Source: Claveliimonas sp034178805 (GTDB lineage Bacteria > Bacillota > Clostridia > Lachnospirales > Lachnospiraceae). Taken from it: a stretch of DNA of 64,000 nt. Positions 1 to 8,623 of this stretch are shown here, piece by piece. The notes beneath the pieces were generated by a model. It was given only the letters and a program-made list of their open reading frames with translations, had not been told where the DNA came from and did not search any database. Both the position numbers and the translations under genes were made by a program. The DNA is taken from positions 54,154-118,153 of the forward strand of contig NZ_JBNPMZ010000009.1 in the NCBI RefSeq assembly GCF_050314255.1, read 5' to 3'. Numbering within the stretch: the first letter of the stretch is position 1; every line of letters begins with the position of its first letter.

Positions 1-208
1 TTCAAAGGAAATCGGCATTTCTGCTGTACGCGGAGGAACCATCGTTGGAGAGCATGAAGTGATTTACGCAGGTAATGATGAAGTGATCGAGTTTAAGCAC
101 ACTGCGTATTCTAAAGCAATCTTTGGAAAAGGAGCTGTGGAGGCATCCAAGTTTCTTGCGGGTAAACCGGCTGGCTGGTATGATATGTCAGATGTAATCA
201 ACTTATAA
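1..208 (+). CDS. dapB: 4-hydroxy-tetrahydrodipicolinate reductase, C-terminal part
   Basis: This is the last 68 codons of an open frame entering from the left edge (codons in phase from base 2, stop TAA at 206-208). The C-terminal signature of DapB is readable: AVRGGTIVGEHEV followed by a HTA motif and a final GWYDMSDVI segment. DapB reduces the dihydrodipicolinate precursor with NAD(P)H in the lysine/diaminopimelate branch of the aspartate pathway, in the cytosol. Other aspartate-pathway genes (hom, a predicted homoserine kinase, lysC) lie 7 kb downstream but are not contiguous. The start and the nucleotide-binding domain are outside the window, so completeness cannot be judged. Confidence 0.85.
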   Translation, partial: SKEIGISAVRGGTIVGEHEVIYAGNDEVIEFKHTAYSKAIFGKGAVEASKFLAGKPAGWYDMSDVINL

Positions 209-227
209 GAAGAGGAGTGGAAGGAAG

Positions 228-2180
228 ATGGAAGAACTGAAATTCAAATATTTACAGAGGCTTTCAGAACTTTATCCGACCATCGCTCAGGCATCGACAG
301 AAGTGATTAATCTTCAGGCGATACTGAACCTGCCGAAAGGCACAGAACATTTTCTGACGGATATTCATGGGGAATATGAGGCGTTTTCCCATGTCCTTAA
401 GAATGGTTCAGGTTCCGTTCGTCGAAAAATTGACGATGTTTTTGGTAATACTATGAGTAGCAGGGATAAGCAGGCCCTTGCTACTCTTATTTATTATCCG
501 AGAGAGAAGATGGACCGGGTCAAAAAAGAAGAGAGCAACATGGAGGACTGGTATAAGATTACGCTGTATCGTTTGATCGAGGTGTGTAAGAGGACGGCAA
601 GCAAATATACCCGTTCCAAAGTCAGGAAGGCACTGCCCAAAGATTTTGCTTATGTCATTGAAGAGCTGATTACGGAGAAAGCGGAGCTTACGGATAAAGA
701 ATCCTATTATAATGAAATTGTAAATACGATTATCCGGGTGCGCCGTGCGGAGGAATTTATCGTTGCGCTCAGTGAGCTGATCCAGAGGCTGATCGTGGAT
801 CATCTGCATATTGTCGGGGATATTTATGACAGAGGTCCTGGTCCTCATATTATTATGGAAAAGCTTATGAAACACCACAGTGTGGATATTCAGTGGGGAA
901 ATCATGACGTGCTGTGGATGGGAGCTGCGGCCGGACAGAGAGGCTGTATTGCGAATGTGATCCGTATCTGTGCAAGATATGGGAATCTTGACATTCTGGA
1001 GGATGGATATGGGATCAATCTGCTTCCGCTGGCGACCTTTGCCATTTCTACCTATGCGGATGATCCGTGCCAGTGCTTTGGACTGAAGGGTACCAGCAGT
1101 TATACCGCTCAGGAAAAAGAGATGGAAATTAAAATGCATAAAGCAATCTCTATTATCCAGTTCAAGGTGGAGGGTCAGATTATTCGGAAAAATCCGGGAT
1201 TTAAGATGGAGAGCAGGAATCTTCTTCACCACATTGATTATGAAAAAGGAACGATTGAGATTGATGGAAAAATATATGAGCTGTTAGATAAGAATTTTCC
1301 GACAATTGATCCGAAGCATCCGTATATGCTCACGAAAGAGGAAGAGGATATTATGGAGCGTCTGGAGCGTGCATTCCTGAACTGTGGAAAGCTGCAGGAG
1401 CATATGAGATTTCTGCTGAATAAGGGTGGTCTGTATAAGGTATTCAATAATAACCTTTTATACCATGGCTGTGTGCCTCTTAACGAAGACGGCAGCATGA
1501 AGTCTGTACGTATTTATGGAAAAACATATAAGGGCAAGGCGCTTTATGAGGCGTTGGAAAGCTATGTGAGAAAAGGGTTCTTTGCTGTGGATCCCAAAGA
1601 AAAGGAACGCGGAAAAGACATGATGTGGTACATATGGCTTCATGAAAATTCTCCGTTATTCGGAAAGGATAAGATGGCTACTTTTGAGCGATATTTCCTG
1701 GCAGAGAAAGAGACTCATAAAGAGAAAAAGAATCCGTATTATTCTATGCTGGAAAATGAAAAAGTAGTGGACAGTATTATGGAAGAATTTGGTCTGGAGT
1801 CCGAGTGTGCACATATTGTCAACGGACATGTCCCGGTAAAGAGCAAAAATGGTGAAAGCCCTATCAAATGCGGCGGTAAAGTACTTGTTATTGATGGAGG
1901 CTTTTCAAAGGCATATCAGAAAGAAACGGGAATTGCCGGGTATACATTGATTTATAATTCCTATGGACTGATTCTGGCGGCCCATGATCCGTTTGAGTCG
2001 ACAGAAGCAGCTATTGAGAAGGAGAGTGATATTCACTCTGACAGTATTGTCATAAAACGGGTTCTGGCACGAAAACGGGTGGAAGATACAGATACGGGAA
2101 AAGAAATAAAAGAGCGTATCCAGGATCTGGAACTTTTACTTGAGGCTTACCGCAGTGGTATGATAAAAGAAAAAATATAG
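228..2180 (+). CDS. fbp: fructose-1,6-bisphosphatase class III
   Basis: This 650-residue protein hydrolyses fructose 1,6-bisphosphate to fructose 6-phosphate in gluconeogenesis. The length and N-terminus match the class III FBPases of Firmicutes (B. subtilis Fbp type). The metallophosphatase motifs are visible in order: TDIHGEY (about residues 44-50), GDIYDRGPG (about 197-205) and GNHD (about 224-227), which bind the two metals. The ATG at 228 follows a purine-rich ribosome site (aggagtggaaggaag) and lies 19 bases after dapB, so the two could be cotranscribed. No truncation or missing motif is seen. Class III enzymes are unrelated in fold to the class I enzymes of Proteobacteria. Confidence 0.95.
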   Translation: MEELKFKYLQRLSELYPTIAQASTEVINLQAILNLPKGTEHFLTDIHGEYEAFSHVLKNGSGSVRRKIDDVFGNTMSSRDKQALATLIYYPREKMDRVKKEESNMEDWYKITLYRLIEVCKRTASKYTRSKVRKALPKDFAYVIEELITEKAELTDKESYYNEIVNTIIRVRRAEEFIVALSELIQRLIVDHLHIVGDIYDRGPGPHIIMEKLMKHHSVDIQWGNHDVLWMGAAAGQRGCIANVIRICARYGNLDILEDGYGINLLPLATFAISTYADDPCQCFGLKGTSSYTAQEKEMEIKMHKAISIIQFKVEGQIIRKNPGFKMESRNLLHHIDYEKGTIEIDGKIYELLDKNFPTIDPKHPYMLTKEEEDIMERLERAFLNCGKLQEHMRFLLNKGGLYKVFNNNLLYHGCVPLNEDGSMKSVRIYGKTYKGKALYEALESYVRKGFFAVDPKEKERGKDMMWYIWLHENSPLFGKDKMATFERYFLAEKETHKEKKNPYYSMLENEKVVDSIMEEFGLESECAHIVNGHVPVKSKNGESPIKCGGKVLVIDGGFSKAYQKETGIAGYTLIYNSYGLILAAHDPFESTEAAIEKESDIHSDSIVIKRVLARKRVEDTDTGKEIKERIQDLELLLEAYRSGMIKEKI

Positions 2181-2280
2181 AAAAAACTTCCTTTTGTGTA
2201 AGAGTATAGAATTTGGGAATCTGCAAATATTACAGATGACAAGTAATACTTGATTATAAATACATGAAAGGGAGAAAAAG

Positions 2281-2622
2281 ATGAAACAGTTCAAAAAATT
2301 AATGCTGGTGCTGATGTGTGTAGGAGTACTTGGAAGCCTGACAGCCTGCGGAAGTAATAATAATGCTGATGATAATGTGGCGGGAAATAATTCTGCGGGT
2401 CAGAATACGAACGATACCAATGGCACCAAGGCAAATGATGCCACAAACGGCAATACCGATACAAATGGCGTCAATAATAACAATACCGACAATACCAATA
2501 ACGGTACAGGAATTGCCGATGAGATCGGCGATGATATCCGGGATGGCGCTGAGGATATCGGAAATGATATTGACGGCAATGGCACTAACGACAGAACAGA
2601 CAATACAATTAACAATAAGTAA
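2281..2622 (+). CDS. small Asn/Asp/Thr-rich lipoprotein of unknown function
   Basis: This 113-residue protein has a lysine-rich N-terminus, a hydrophobic stretch and a lipobox LTAC with the lipidated cysteine at residue 23, so it is expected to be anchored on the outer face of the membrane. The rest (about 90 residues) is low complexity, made almost only of Asn, Asp, Thr, Gly and a few hydrophobic residues, with repeated NTDN/TNG units. The end is more regular (IADEIGDDIRDGAEDIGNDIDG) and looks like an acidic amphipathic helix. It has a good ribosome site (aaagggag) and ATG. It resembles short lipoproteins common in Lachnospiraceae, but no function can be given. A hairpin follows it. Confidence 0.7.
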   Translation: MKQFKKLMLVLMCVGVLGSLTACGSNNNADDNVAGNNSAGQNTNDTNGTKANDATNGNTDTNGVNNNNTDNTNNGTGIADEIGDDIRDGAEDIGNDIDGNGTNDRTDNTINNK

Positions 2623-2638
2623 TACAGAAATCATTTTG

Positions 2639-2668
2639 CCACAGGCAGATTTTCGAAACTGCCTGTGG
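2639..2668 (+). terminator. perfect 10-bp inverted repeat between lipoprotein and hisA
   Basis: CCACAGGCAG (2639-2648) and CTGCCTGTGG (2659-2668) are exact reverse complements; the ten bases between them contain the palindrome TTTCGAAA. No T-tract follows on the + strand (taaagtg), so it is a weak terminator or an mRNA 3'-end/processing hairpin. It sits immediately before the hisA ribosome site. Confidence 0.5.
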
Positions 2669-2690
2669 TAAAGTGTTGAGGGAGACAGTT

Positions 2691-3473
2691 ATGAGATTCA
2701 GACCTTGTATCGATATACATAATGGAAAGGTGAAACAGATTGTAGGAGGAAGTCTGAAGGACGCGGGCGACAGTGCGGATGAAAATTTTGCTTCGGAGTA
2801 TGACAGCACATTTTATGCAGAGCTTTACAAAAAGGACGGGCTTCGGGGAGGACATATCATATTATTAAATCCCCCTTCTTCCGAATATTATCAGGCCACC
2901 AGGGAACAGGCAATGAAAGCTCTTGAAACCTGGCCGGGTGGTATGCAGATCGGTGGCGGCATTACGGCGGACAATGCCGGAGAGTATCTGGAAGCAGGTG
3001 CAAGCCATGTGATCGTCACTTCCTATGTGTTTCAAAATGGAGAGATTCGATGGGAAAATCTGCATAAACTGAAAGAGACTGTGGGAAAAGAGCATCTGGT
3101 TCTGGATTTAAGCTGCCGGAAAAAAGACGGAGGATATTATATTGTGACCAACCGCTGGCAGACATTTACGGATGTGAAGCTGGAGGTGTCAACACTGGAG
3201 ATACTGGCGGAATACTGCGATGAATTTCTGGTTCACGGAGTAGATGCAGAAGGAAAGTCTGCCGGTGTGGAAGAAAATCTGGTGGAGATACTGACCGAAG
3301 CGGTCAGAGAACATCCGGGAATTTCTGTTACATATGCGGGAGGGATCGGTTCCCTGGAAGACCTTGAGAGGTTCAGGAACATCAGTGATGGGTGTCTGGA
3401 TATTACAATCGGAAGCGCACTGGATTTGTTCGGCGGAACGATCCCTTATGAGGAGATAAAGCATTGTATGTGA
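2691..3473 (+). CDS. hisA: phosphoribosylformimino-AICAR isomerase, eukaryotic-type HisA
   Basis: HisA isomerises ProFAR to PRFAR in histidine biosynthesis. The 260-residue product has the HisA/HisF TIM-barrel start FRPCIDIHNGKVKQIVGG, the phosphate-binding IGGGI (about residue 90) and a second one near YAGGIGSLED (about 220). The insert pattern (HIILLNPPSSEYYQA and LVLDLSCRKKDGGYY) is that of the fungal/plant HIS6/HISN3 branch found in some Clostridia, Bacteroidetes and eukaryotes, rather than of classic bacterial HisA. I chose ATG 2691 over in-frame upstream GTG/TTG codons because a GAGGGAG site lies six bases before it. No other histidine gene is nearby, so it stands alone, downstream of a hairpin. 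Confidence 0.88.
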   Translation: MRFRPCIDIHNGKVKQIVGGSLKDAGDSADENFASEYDSTFYAELYKKDGLRGGHIILLNPPSSEYYQATREQAMKALETWPGGMQIGGGITADNAGEYLEAGASHVIVTSYVFQNGEIRWENLHKLKETVGKEHLVLDLSCRKKDGGYYIVTNRWQTFTDVKLEVSTLEILAEYCDEFLVHGVDAEGKSAGVEENLVEILTEAVREHPGISVTYAGGIGSLEDLERFRNISDGCLDITIGSALDLFGGTIPYEEIKHCM

Positions 3474-3490
3474 GGAGATGCAGCTTCTTC

Positions 3491-3519
3491 TTGAATTGCA
3501 CGATGGATAGTGATAGAAT
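3491..3519 (+). promoter_or_regulatory. putative sigma-A promoter for secA
   Basis: TTGAAT (3491-3496) and TAGAAT (3514-3519) are separated by exactly 17 bases, in the 140-base gap upstream of secA. This leaves a 5' leader of roughly 85 bases. Confidence 0.6.
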
Positions 3520-3613
3520 GTTGCTTAGAGTTAATCTTAACGGAGGGATGGCATTACGAAACATAAGGATCGGATGTCATTCCTTAGAATAGTATAAGGA
3601 GTAAATAAAAAGC

Positions 3614-6178
3614 ATGGGTTTAATACAGAAGTTATTCGGAACACATAGTGAGAATGAATTGAAGAGAATTTATCCAATTGTTGACAATATCGAGGCGTTG
3701 GGACCACAGATGGAACAGCTTTCAGACAGTGAACTGCGGGACAAGACCCGTGAGTTTAAAGAGCGTCTGTCCAAAGGAGAGACGCTGGATGATATCCTTC
3801 CGGAAGCATTTGCGGTTGTGCGTGAGGCGGCAACCCGTGTTCTGGGCATGCGCCATTACCGGGTACAGCTCATTGGTGGTATTATCCTGCATCAGGGACG
3901 TATTTCTGAGATGAGAACCGGTGAAGGTAAGACCCTGGTTTCCACACTCCCGGCATATTTAAATGCGCTTACCGGTGAAGGTGTGCACGTGGTAACGGTC
4001 AATGATTATCTGGCAAAACGTGACGCTGAGTGGATGGGACAGGTTCATGAATTCCTGGGACTGAAGGTCGGCGTGGTATTGAATGGCATGGATAATGATG
4101 AACGTCGGGCAGCATATAATTGCGATATTACCTATGTGACCAATAATGAACTTGGATTTGACTACCTGAGAGATAATATGGTGATCTACAAAGAGCAGCT
4201 TGTTCAGAGAGGCCTCAAGTATGCCATTATTGACGAGGTAGACTCCGTTCTTATTGATGAGGCGAGAACCCCTCTGATCATTTCCGGACAGAGCGGCAAA
4301 TCCACAAAACTGTATGAAGCCTGTGATATTCTTGCCCGCCAGCTGGAGCGTGGTGAGGCAAGCGGTGAGTTTTCCAAGATCAATGCCATCATGGGAGAGG
4401 ATATTGAGGAGACGGGAGACTTTATCGTAAATGAGAAGGAGAAGAACATCAATCTTACCGAGGATGGTGTAAAAAAGGTTGAGAAATTCTTCCATATTGA
4501 GAATCTGGCCGATCCGGAGAATCTGGAGATCCAGCATAATATTATTCTGGCTCTGCGTGCGCATAATCTGATGTTCCGTGACCAGGATTACGTGGTAAAA
4601 GATGATGAGGTACTGATCGTTGACGAATTTACCGGACGTATTATGCCGGGACGCCGTTATTCGGATGGTCTTCATCAGGCAATCGAGGCGAAGGAGCATG
4701 TGAAGGTAAAGAGAGAAAGCAGAACTCTGGCTACCATCACATTCCAGAATCTGTTTAATAAATTTGAGAAAAAATGTGGTATGACCGGTACAGCTCTTAC
4801 GGAGGAAAAGGAGTTCCGTGAGATTTACGGTATGGACGTAATTGAGATCCCGACTAATGTTCCGGTAATCCGTGTAGATATGGAGGATGCGGTATATAAG
4901 ACGCAGAAAGAGAAGTTCCGTGCTGTCTGTGACGAGGTGGAAGCAGCTCACGCAAAAGGACAGCCGGTTCTGGTCGGTACCATTACTATTGAAGTATCTG
5001 AACTGTTAAGCGGCATGCTTAAGAAACGCGGAATCAAGCATAACGTACTGAATGCCAAGTTCCATGAGATGGAGGCTGAGATCGTAGCTCAGGCAGGACA
5101 GCACGGAGCAGTTACCATTGCTACAAATATGGCCGGACGTGGTACGGATATTAAGCTTGACGATGCGGCAAGAGAAGCAGGAGGACTTAAGATCATCGGT
5201 ACGGAGCGTCATGAATCCAGACGTATTGATAATCAGCTCCGCGGACGTTCCGGACGTCAGGGAGATCCGGGAGAATCCCGTTTCTACATTTCTCTGGAGG
5301 ACGATCTGATGCGTCTCTTCGGTTCAGAAAAGCTGATGAATGTATTTAATGCCCTTGGTGTGGAAGATGGTGAGCAGATCGAGCATAAGATGCTGACCAG
5401 CGCAATCGAAAAAGCACAGGAGAAGATTGAGAATAACAACTTTGGAATTCGTAAGAACCTGTTAGAATATGACCAGGTTATGAATGAACAGAGAGAGATT
5501 ATTTACGAGGAAAGACGCAAGGTTCTGGATGGAATGAGTATGAGAGATTCCATTTACCATATGATTAATGAGTATGTGGAAAATCTGGTAGATACTACAA
5601 TATCTCCGGATACTGATTCGGAAGACTGGGATCTGACAGAGCTGAATGTAAGTCTCCACTCTACGATTCCAATGAAGCCTGTTACACCGGAAGAGGTTGT
5701 GGACATGCGTCAGAAGGAATTAAAGCATATGCTGAAAGAGCGTGCAGTAAAGGCTTACGAGGAGAAAGAGACAGAATTTCCGGAGATCGAGCATCTGCGT
5801 GAGATTGAGCGAGTGGTCCTTCTTAAAGTTATTGATGGAAAATGGATGGCTCATATTGATGATATGGACCAGCTTCGTCAGGGAATTGGGCTGCAGGCAT
5901 ATGGACAGCGCGATCCGAAGGTGGAATACAAGATGCTGGGCTACCAGATGTTTGATGATATGACGAAAGCCATTACGGCAGAGACCATTCGTACACTCTT
6001 CCATATTAAAGTGGAACAGAAGGTAGAGCGTGAGCAGGTTGCCAAAGTAACCGGAACCAATAAGGATGACAGTGTGGCTAAGGCACCGAAGAAACGCGAG
6101 AATAAAAAGATTTATCCGAATGATCCATGTCCGTGCGGAAGCGGTAAGAAATATAAACAGTGCTGCGGACGCAAGTAG
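3614..6178 (+). CDS. secA: protein translocase ATPase SecA
   Basis: This 854-residue protein is the motor ATPase that pushes preproteins through SecYEG at the cytoplasmic face of the membrane. Walker A reads MRTGEGKT (about residues 101-108), the DEAD-like Walker B IIDEVDSVLIDEAR is near 205-218, and the second nucleotide-binding domain carries NMAGRGTDI and GRSGRQGDPG. The C-terminal zinc motif CPCGSGKKYKQCC is intact, as in the general SecA1 form. Length is normal. ATG 3614 is preceded by an AAGGAG site. A sigma-A-like promoter lies upstream. prfB follows after a 38-base gap, the common secA-prfB order of Firmicutes. Confidence 0.97.
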   Translation: MGLIQKLFGTHSENELKRIYPIVDNIEALGPQMEQLSDSELRDKTREFKERLSKGETLDDILPEAFAVVREAATRVLGMRHYRVQLIGGIILHQGRISEMRTGEGKTLVSTLPAYLNALTGEGVHVVTVNDYLAKRDAEWMGQVHEFLGLKVGVVLNGMDNDERRAAYNCDITYVTNNELGFDYLRDNMVIYKEQLVQRGLKYAIIDEVDSVLIDEARTPLIISGQSGKSTKLYEACDILARQLERGEASGEFSKINAIMGEDIEETGDFIVNEKEKNINLTEDGVKKVEKFFHIENLADPENLEIQHNIILALRAHNLMFRDQDYVVKDDEVLIVDEFTGRIMPGRRYSDGLHQAIEAKEHVKVKRESRTLATITFQNLFNKFEKKCGMTGTALTEEKEFREIYGMDVIEIPTNVPVIRVDMEDAVYKTQKEKFRAVCDEVEAAHAKGQPVLVGTITIEVSELLSGMLKKRGIKHNVLNAKFHEMEAEIVAQAGQHGAVTIATNMAGRGTDIKLDDAAREAGGLKIIGTERHESRRIDNQLRGRSGRQGDPGESRFYISLEDDLMRLFGSEKLMNVFNALGVEDGEQIEHKMLTSAIEKAQEKIENNNFGIRKNLLEYDQVMNEQREIIYEERRKVLDGMSMRDSIYHMINEYVENLVDTTISPDTDSEDWDLTELNVSLHSTIPMKPVTPEEVVDMRQKELKHMLKERAVKAYEEKETEFPEIEHLREIERVVLLKVIDGKWMAHIDDMDQLRQGIGLQAYGQRDPKVEYKMLGYQMFDDMTKAITAETIRTLFHIKVEQKVEREQVAKVTGTNKDDSVAKAPKKRENKKIYPNDPCPCGSGKKYKQCCGRK

Positions 6179-6216
6179 GAATTTTTAAAATATAACAGAT
6201 AGAAAGAGGTGGGAAA

Positions 6217-7318
6217 GTGGTTGAACTGGATCAGTTTAAAAGTATCTTAAGCTCTTATGTGGAACCTCTTGCTGAAATGAGGGATTCACTTTGACATCCC
6301 TGGCAGGGAACACAGATTAGAAGAGCTGGAGCGAAAGATAGAGGAACCGGGATTCTGGGATGATGCGGAGAATTCCCAGCATGTCATGAAGGAACTGAAG
6401 AGTCTGAAGGACGGGCTGGAGACGATTCATAGTCTTTATGGGGCTTATGAAGATCTGGAAGTTCTTCTGGAGATGGCATACGAGGAAGAGGACGCCTCCA
6501 TGATTCCGGAGATAGAGAAAGATATTCAGAAGTTTGAGGATGCTTATGAGAAACTTCGTATTCAGACTTTGCTGTCAGGTGAATATGATAAATATAATGC
6601 AATTGTGACGCTGCACGCAGGGGCAGGCGGTACAGAATCCTGTGACTGGGCCAGCATGCTTTACCGTATGTATAATCGATGGGCAGAGCAGAAAGGTTTT
6701 GGAATACAGGTGCTGGATTATCTGCCTGGAGATATTACAGGAATTAAGAATGTTACATTCGAGGTCAGCGGAGAGAACGCCTATGGGTATCTCAAATCTG
6801 AGAAAGGCGTGCACCGGCTGGTGCGTATTTCTCCATTTAATGCGGCAGGCAAACGGCAGACATCATTTGCCTCCTGTGACGTGGTACCTGATATTGAGGA
6901 TGACATCGATATTGAGATTGCAGATGATGACTTGAAAATTGATACTTACCGGGCGAGCGGTGCGGGGGGACAGCATGTCAATAAGACATCTTCGGCTATC
7001 CGGATAACCCATCTGCCTACCGGAATCGTGGTGCAGTGCCAGAATGAGCGGTCACAGCATCATAATAAAGAGAAAGCTATGCAGATGCTGAAGGCGAAGC
7101 TGACGCTTTTGAAAGAGCAGGAGCAGGCGGATAAGGTATCCGACATCCGCGGCGAGGTAAAGGAAATCGGGTTTGGTAACCAGATACGCTCTTATGTAAT
7201 GCAGCCCTATACTCTGGTCAAAGACCATCGGACGGGCGAGGAGAGTGGTAATGTCACGGCAGTGCTGGACGGTGCACTGGATCCGTTTATCAATGCTTAC
7301 CTGAAACAGACTAACTAG
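6217..7318 (+). CDS. prfB: peptide chain release factor 2, programmed +1 frameshift
   Basis: RF2 releases the finished peptide at UGA and UAA codons. Translation starts at GTG 6217 (ribosome site agaggtgggaaa), runs 25 codons and meets an in-frame TGA at 6292-6294. Reading resumes in the +1 frame at GAC 6293 and continues to the stop at 7316-7318, giving about 366 residues, the normal RF2 length. The joined sequence reads DSL then DIPGREHRLEELE, exactly where RF2 frameshifts. Family motifs are present downstream: the SPF anticodon-like tripeptide (in VRISPFNAAG) and the catalytic GGQ (SGAGGQHVNKTSS). An annotator unaware of the shift would call a shorter gene from ATG 6386. It follows secA closely. 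Confidence 0.96.
6280..6295 (+). promoter_or_regulatory. programmed +1 ribosomal frameshift site in prfB
   Basis: The in-frame codons are CTT (6289-6291) then TGA (6292-6294) followed by C, the classic CTT-TGA-C slip site of prfB. An AGGG Shine-Dalgarno-like stretch (6280-6283) sits a few bases upstream, slightly further away than in E. coli. Low RF2 allows slippage to GAC in the +1 frame, giving autoregulation of RF2 level. Confidence 0.93.
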
Positions 7319-7341
7319 AAAGGGATACAAAGGGAGGAATT

Positions 7342-8562
7342 ATGGTAAATATAGCAGTACTTGGATATGGAACAGTTGGATCAGGAGTTGTGGAAGTAAT
7401 CCGGACCAATCAGAAACTGATTGACCAGAGGGTTGGAGAAGAGCTTCGCATAAAATATGTTCTGGATTTGAAGGAGTTTCCGGGAGACCCGGTTAATGAA
7501 GTGCTTACCCATGATTTTGAACAGGTTGTGGGCGACGAGGATGTAAAGATTGTTGTAGAGGTTATGGGAGGAATAGAGCCTGCCTATACATTTGTTAAAA
7601 GATGTCTGGAAGCAGGCAAAAGTGTGGCAACTTCCAATAAGGCGCTGGTGGCTAAGCATGGTGCCGAGCTTCTTAAGATTGCGAAGGAAAAGAATATCAA
7701 CTTTCTCTTTGAGGCGAGTGTGGGAGGTGGAATTCCGATTCTGCGCCCGCTGCATTCTTCTCTTACCGGAGATGAGATTGAGGAGATTACCGGTATTCTG
7801 AACGGAACTACCAACTATATGATGACAAAGATGTTCTATGAAGGAGCAGACTATGATGAGGTTCTGAAGGAAGCTCAGGAAAATGGATATGCAGAGCGCA
7901 ATCCGGAGGCAGATGTGGAAGGACATGACGCATGCCGTAAGATTGCAATTCTTTCTTCCATCATTTCCGGTCATCAGGTAGATTTTGAAGATATTTACTG
8001 TGAAGGTATTACAAAGATCACAACAGAGGATATGAAATATGCCAAGGCTATGGGTATGACAATTAAGCTGCTTGCTTCCTGTAAGAGAGAGGGAGATAAG
8101 CTGAATGCAATTGTTTGTCCGTGTCTGCTGCGTGGAGAGCATCCGTTGTTCAGTGTGAATGGTGTGTTTAATTCTGTATTTGTTCATGGAAATATGCTTG
8201 GTGATGCGATGTTCTATGGCAGTGGTGCAGGAAAACTCCCGACTGCAAGTGCTGTTGTTGGTGATATAGTAGAAGAAGCAAAGAATCTGGATCGGAATCT
8301 TGGAGTTATGTGGAGCGCAGATAAGCTTGTTCTGGAAGATAAGAATGATGTCAGCAGACGCTTCTTCGTGAGAGTGGAAGGTTCTGTGGATGAATGGCAG
8401 GAACAGATCATCAACGCCTTTGGTATGGTTCAGTTTGTGAAGGCAGAAGGGGTAGATGGAGAATTCGGATTCGTGACAGAGAAGATGCCGGAGGGTGTAT
8501 ATGAAGAGAAAGCAAAGGAATGCCCGGCAGTAATCAAAGCCATGATTCGTGTAGAGGATTAG
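7342..8562 (+). CDS. hom: homoserine dehydrogenase
   Basis: This enzyme reduces aspartate semialdehyde to homoserine, the branch point to threonine, methionine and isoleucine. The 406-residue product has the N-terminal Rossmann motif LGYGTVGSG (residues about 6-14), the catalytic domain with NGTTNYMMTKM (about 154-164) and EADVEGHDACRK, and a C-terminal ACT-like regulatory region from about residue 345. It is monofunctional, not fused to aspartate kinase. ATG 7342 has a perfect GGAGG site six bases upstream. It opens a three-gene group with a predicted homoserine kinase and lysC, so carbon flow from aspartate to O-phosphohomoserine is coded together. Confidence 0.95.
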   Translation: MVNIAVLGYGTVGSGVVEVIRTNQKLIDQRVGEELRIKYVLDLKEFPGDPVNEVLTHDFEQVVGDEDVKIVVEVMGGIEPAYTFVKRCLEAGKSVATSNKALVAKHGAELLKIAKEKNINFLFEASVGGGIPILRPLHSSLTGDEIEEITGILNGTTNYMMTKMFYEGADYDEVLKEAQENGYAERNPEADVEGHDACRKIAILSSIISGHQVDFEDIYCEGITKITTEDMKYAKAMGMTIKLLASCKREGDKLNAIVCPCLLRGEHPLFSVNGVFNSVFVHGNMLGDAMFYGSGAGKLPTASAVVGDIVEEAKNLDRNLGVMWSADKLVLEDKNDVSRRFFVRVEGSVDEWQEQIINAFGMVQFVKAEGVDGEFGFVTEKMPEGVYEEKAKECPAVIKAMIRVED

Positions 8563-8569
8563 ACAGGCA

Positions 8570-8587
8570 TCCTGCCGAGGGGCAGGA
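8570..8587 (+). other. short intercistronic hairpin hom / phosphoglycerate mutase-like gene
   Basis: TCCTGCC (8570-8576) pairs with GGCAGGA (8581-8587) around a GAGG loop. There is no T-tract, so this is more likely an mRNA stability or processing element than a terminator. Confidence 0.4.
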
Positions 8588-8623
8588 ATTCAGACAGAAA
8601 CGCGAAGGAATGAGGAGACAGCT

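Noticed and set aside
408..1232. 274-codon open frame antisense to fbp
   Set aside because: Lies wholly within fbp on the other strand, product is basic and His/Ile/Asn-rich with no known pattern, and it has no ribosome site; a codon-bias shadow.
2400..2610. Short tandem repeats in the lipoprotein gene as a CRISPR array
   Set aside because: Repeats are irregular, in frame, and encode Asn/Asp/Thr-rich protein; no regular spacer pattern.
3959..4951. 330-codon open frame antisense to secA
   Set aside because: Same reason: complete overlap with a certain gene, unnatural composition.
6217..6294. prfB as a broken gene because of the in-frame TGA
   Set aside because: The stop lies in the CTT-TGA-C context at the exact position of the known programmed frameshift; the gene is intact.
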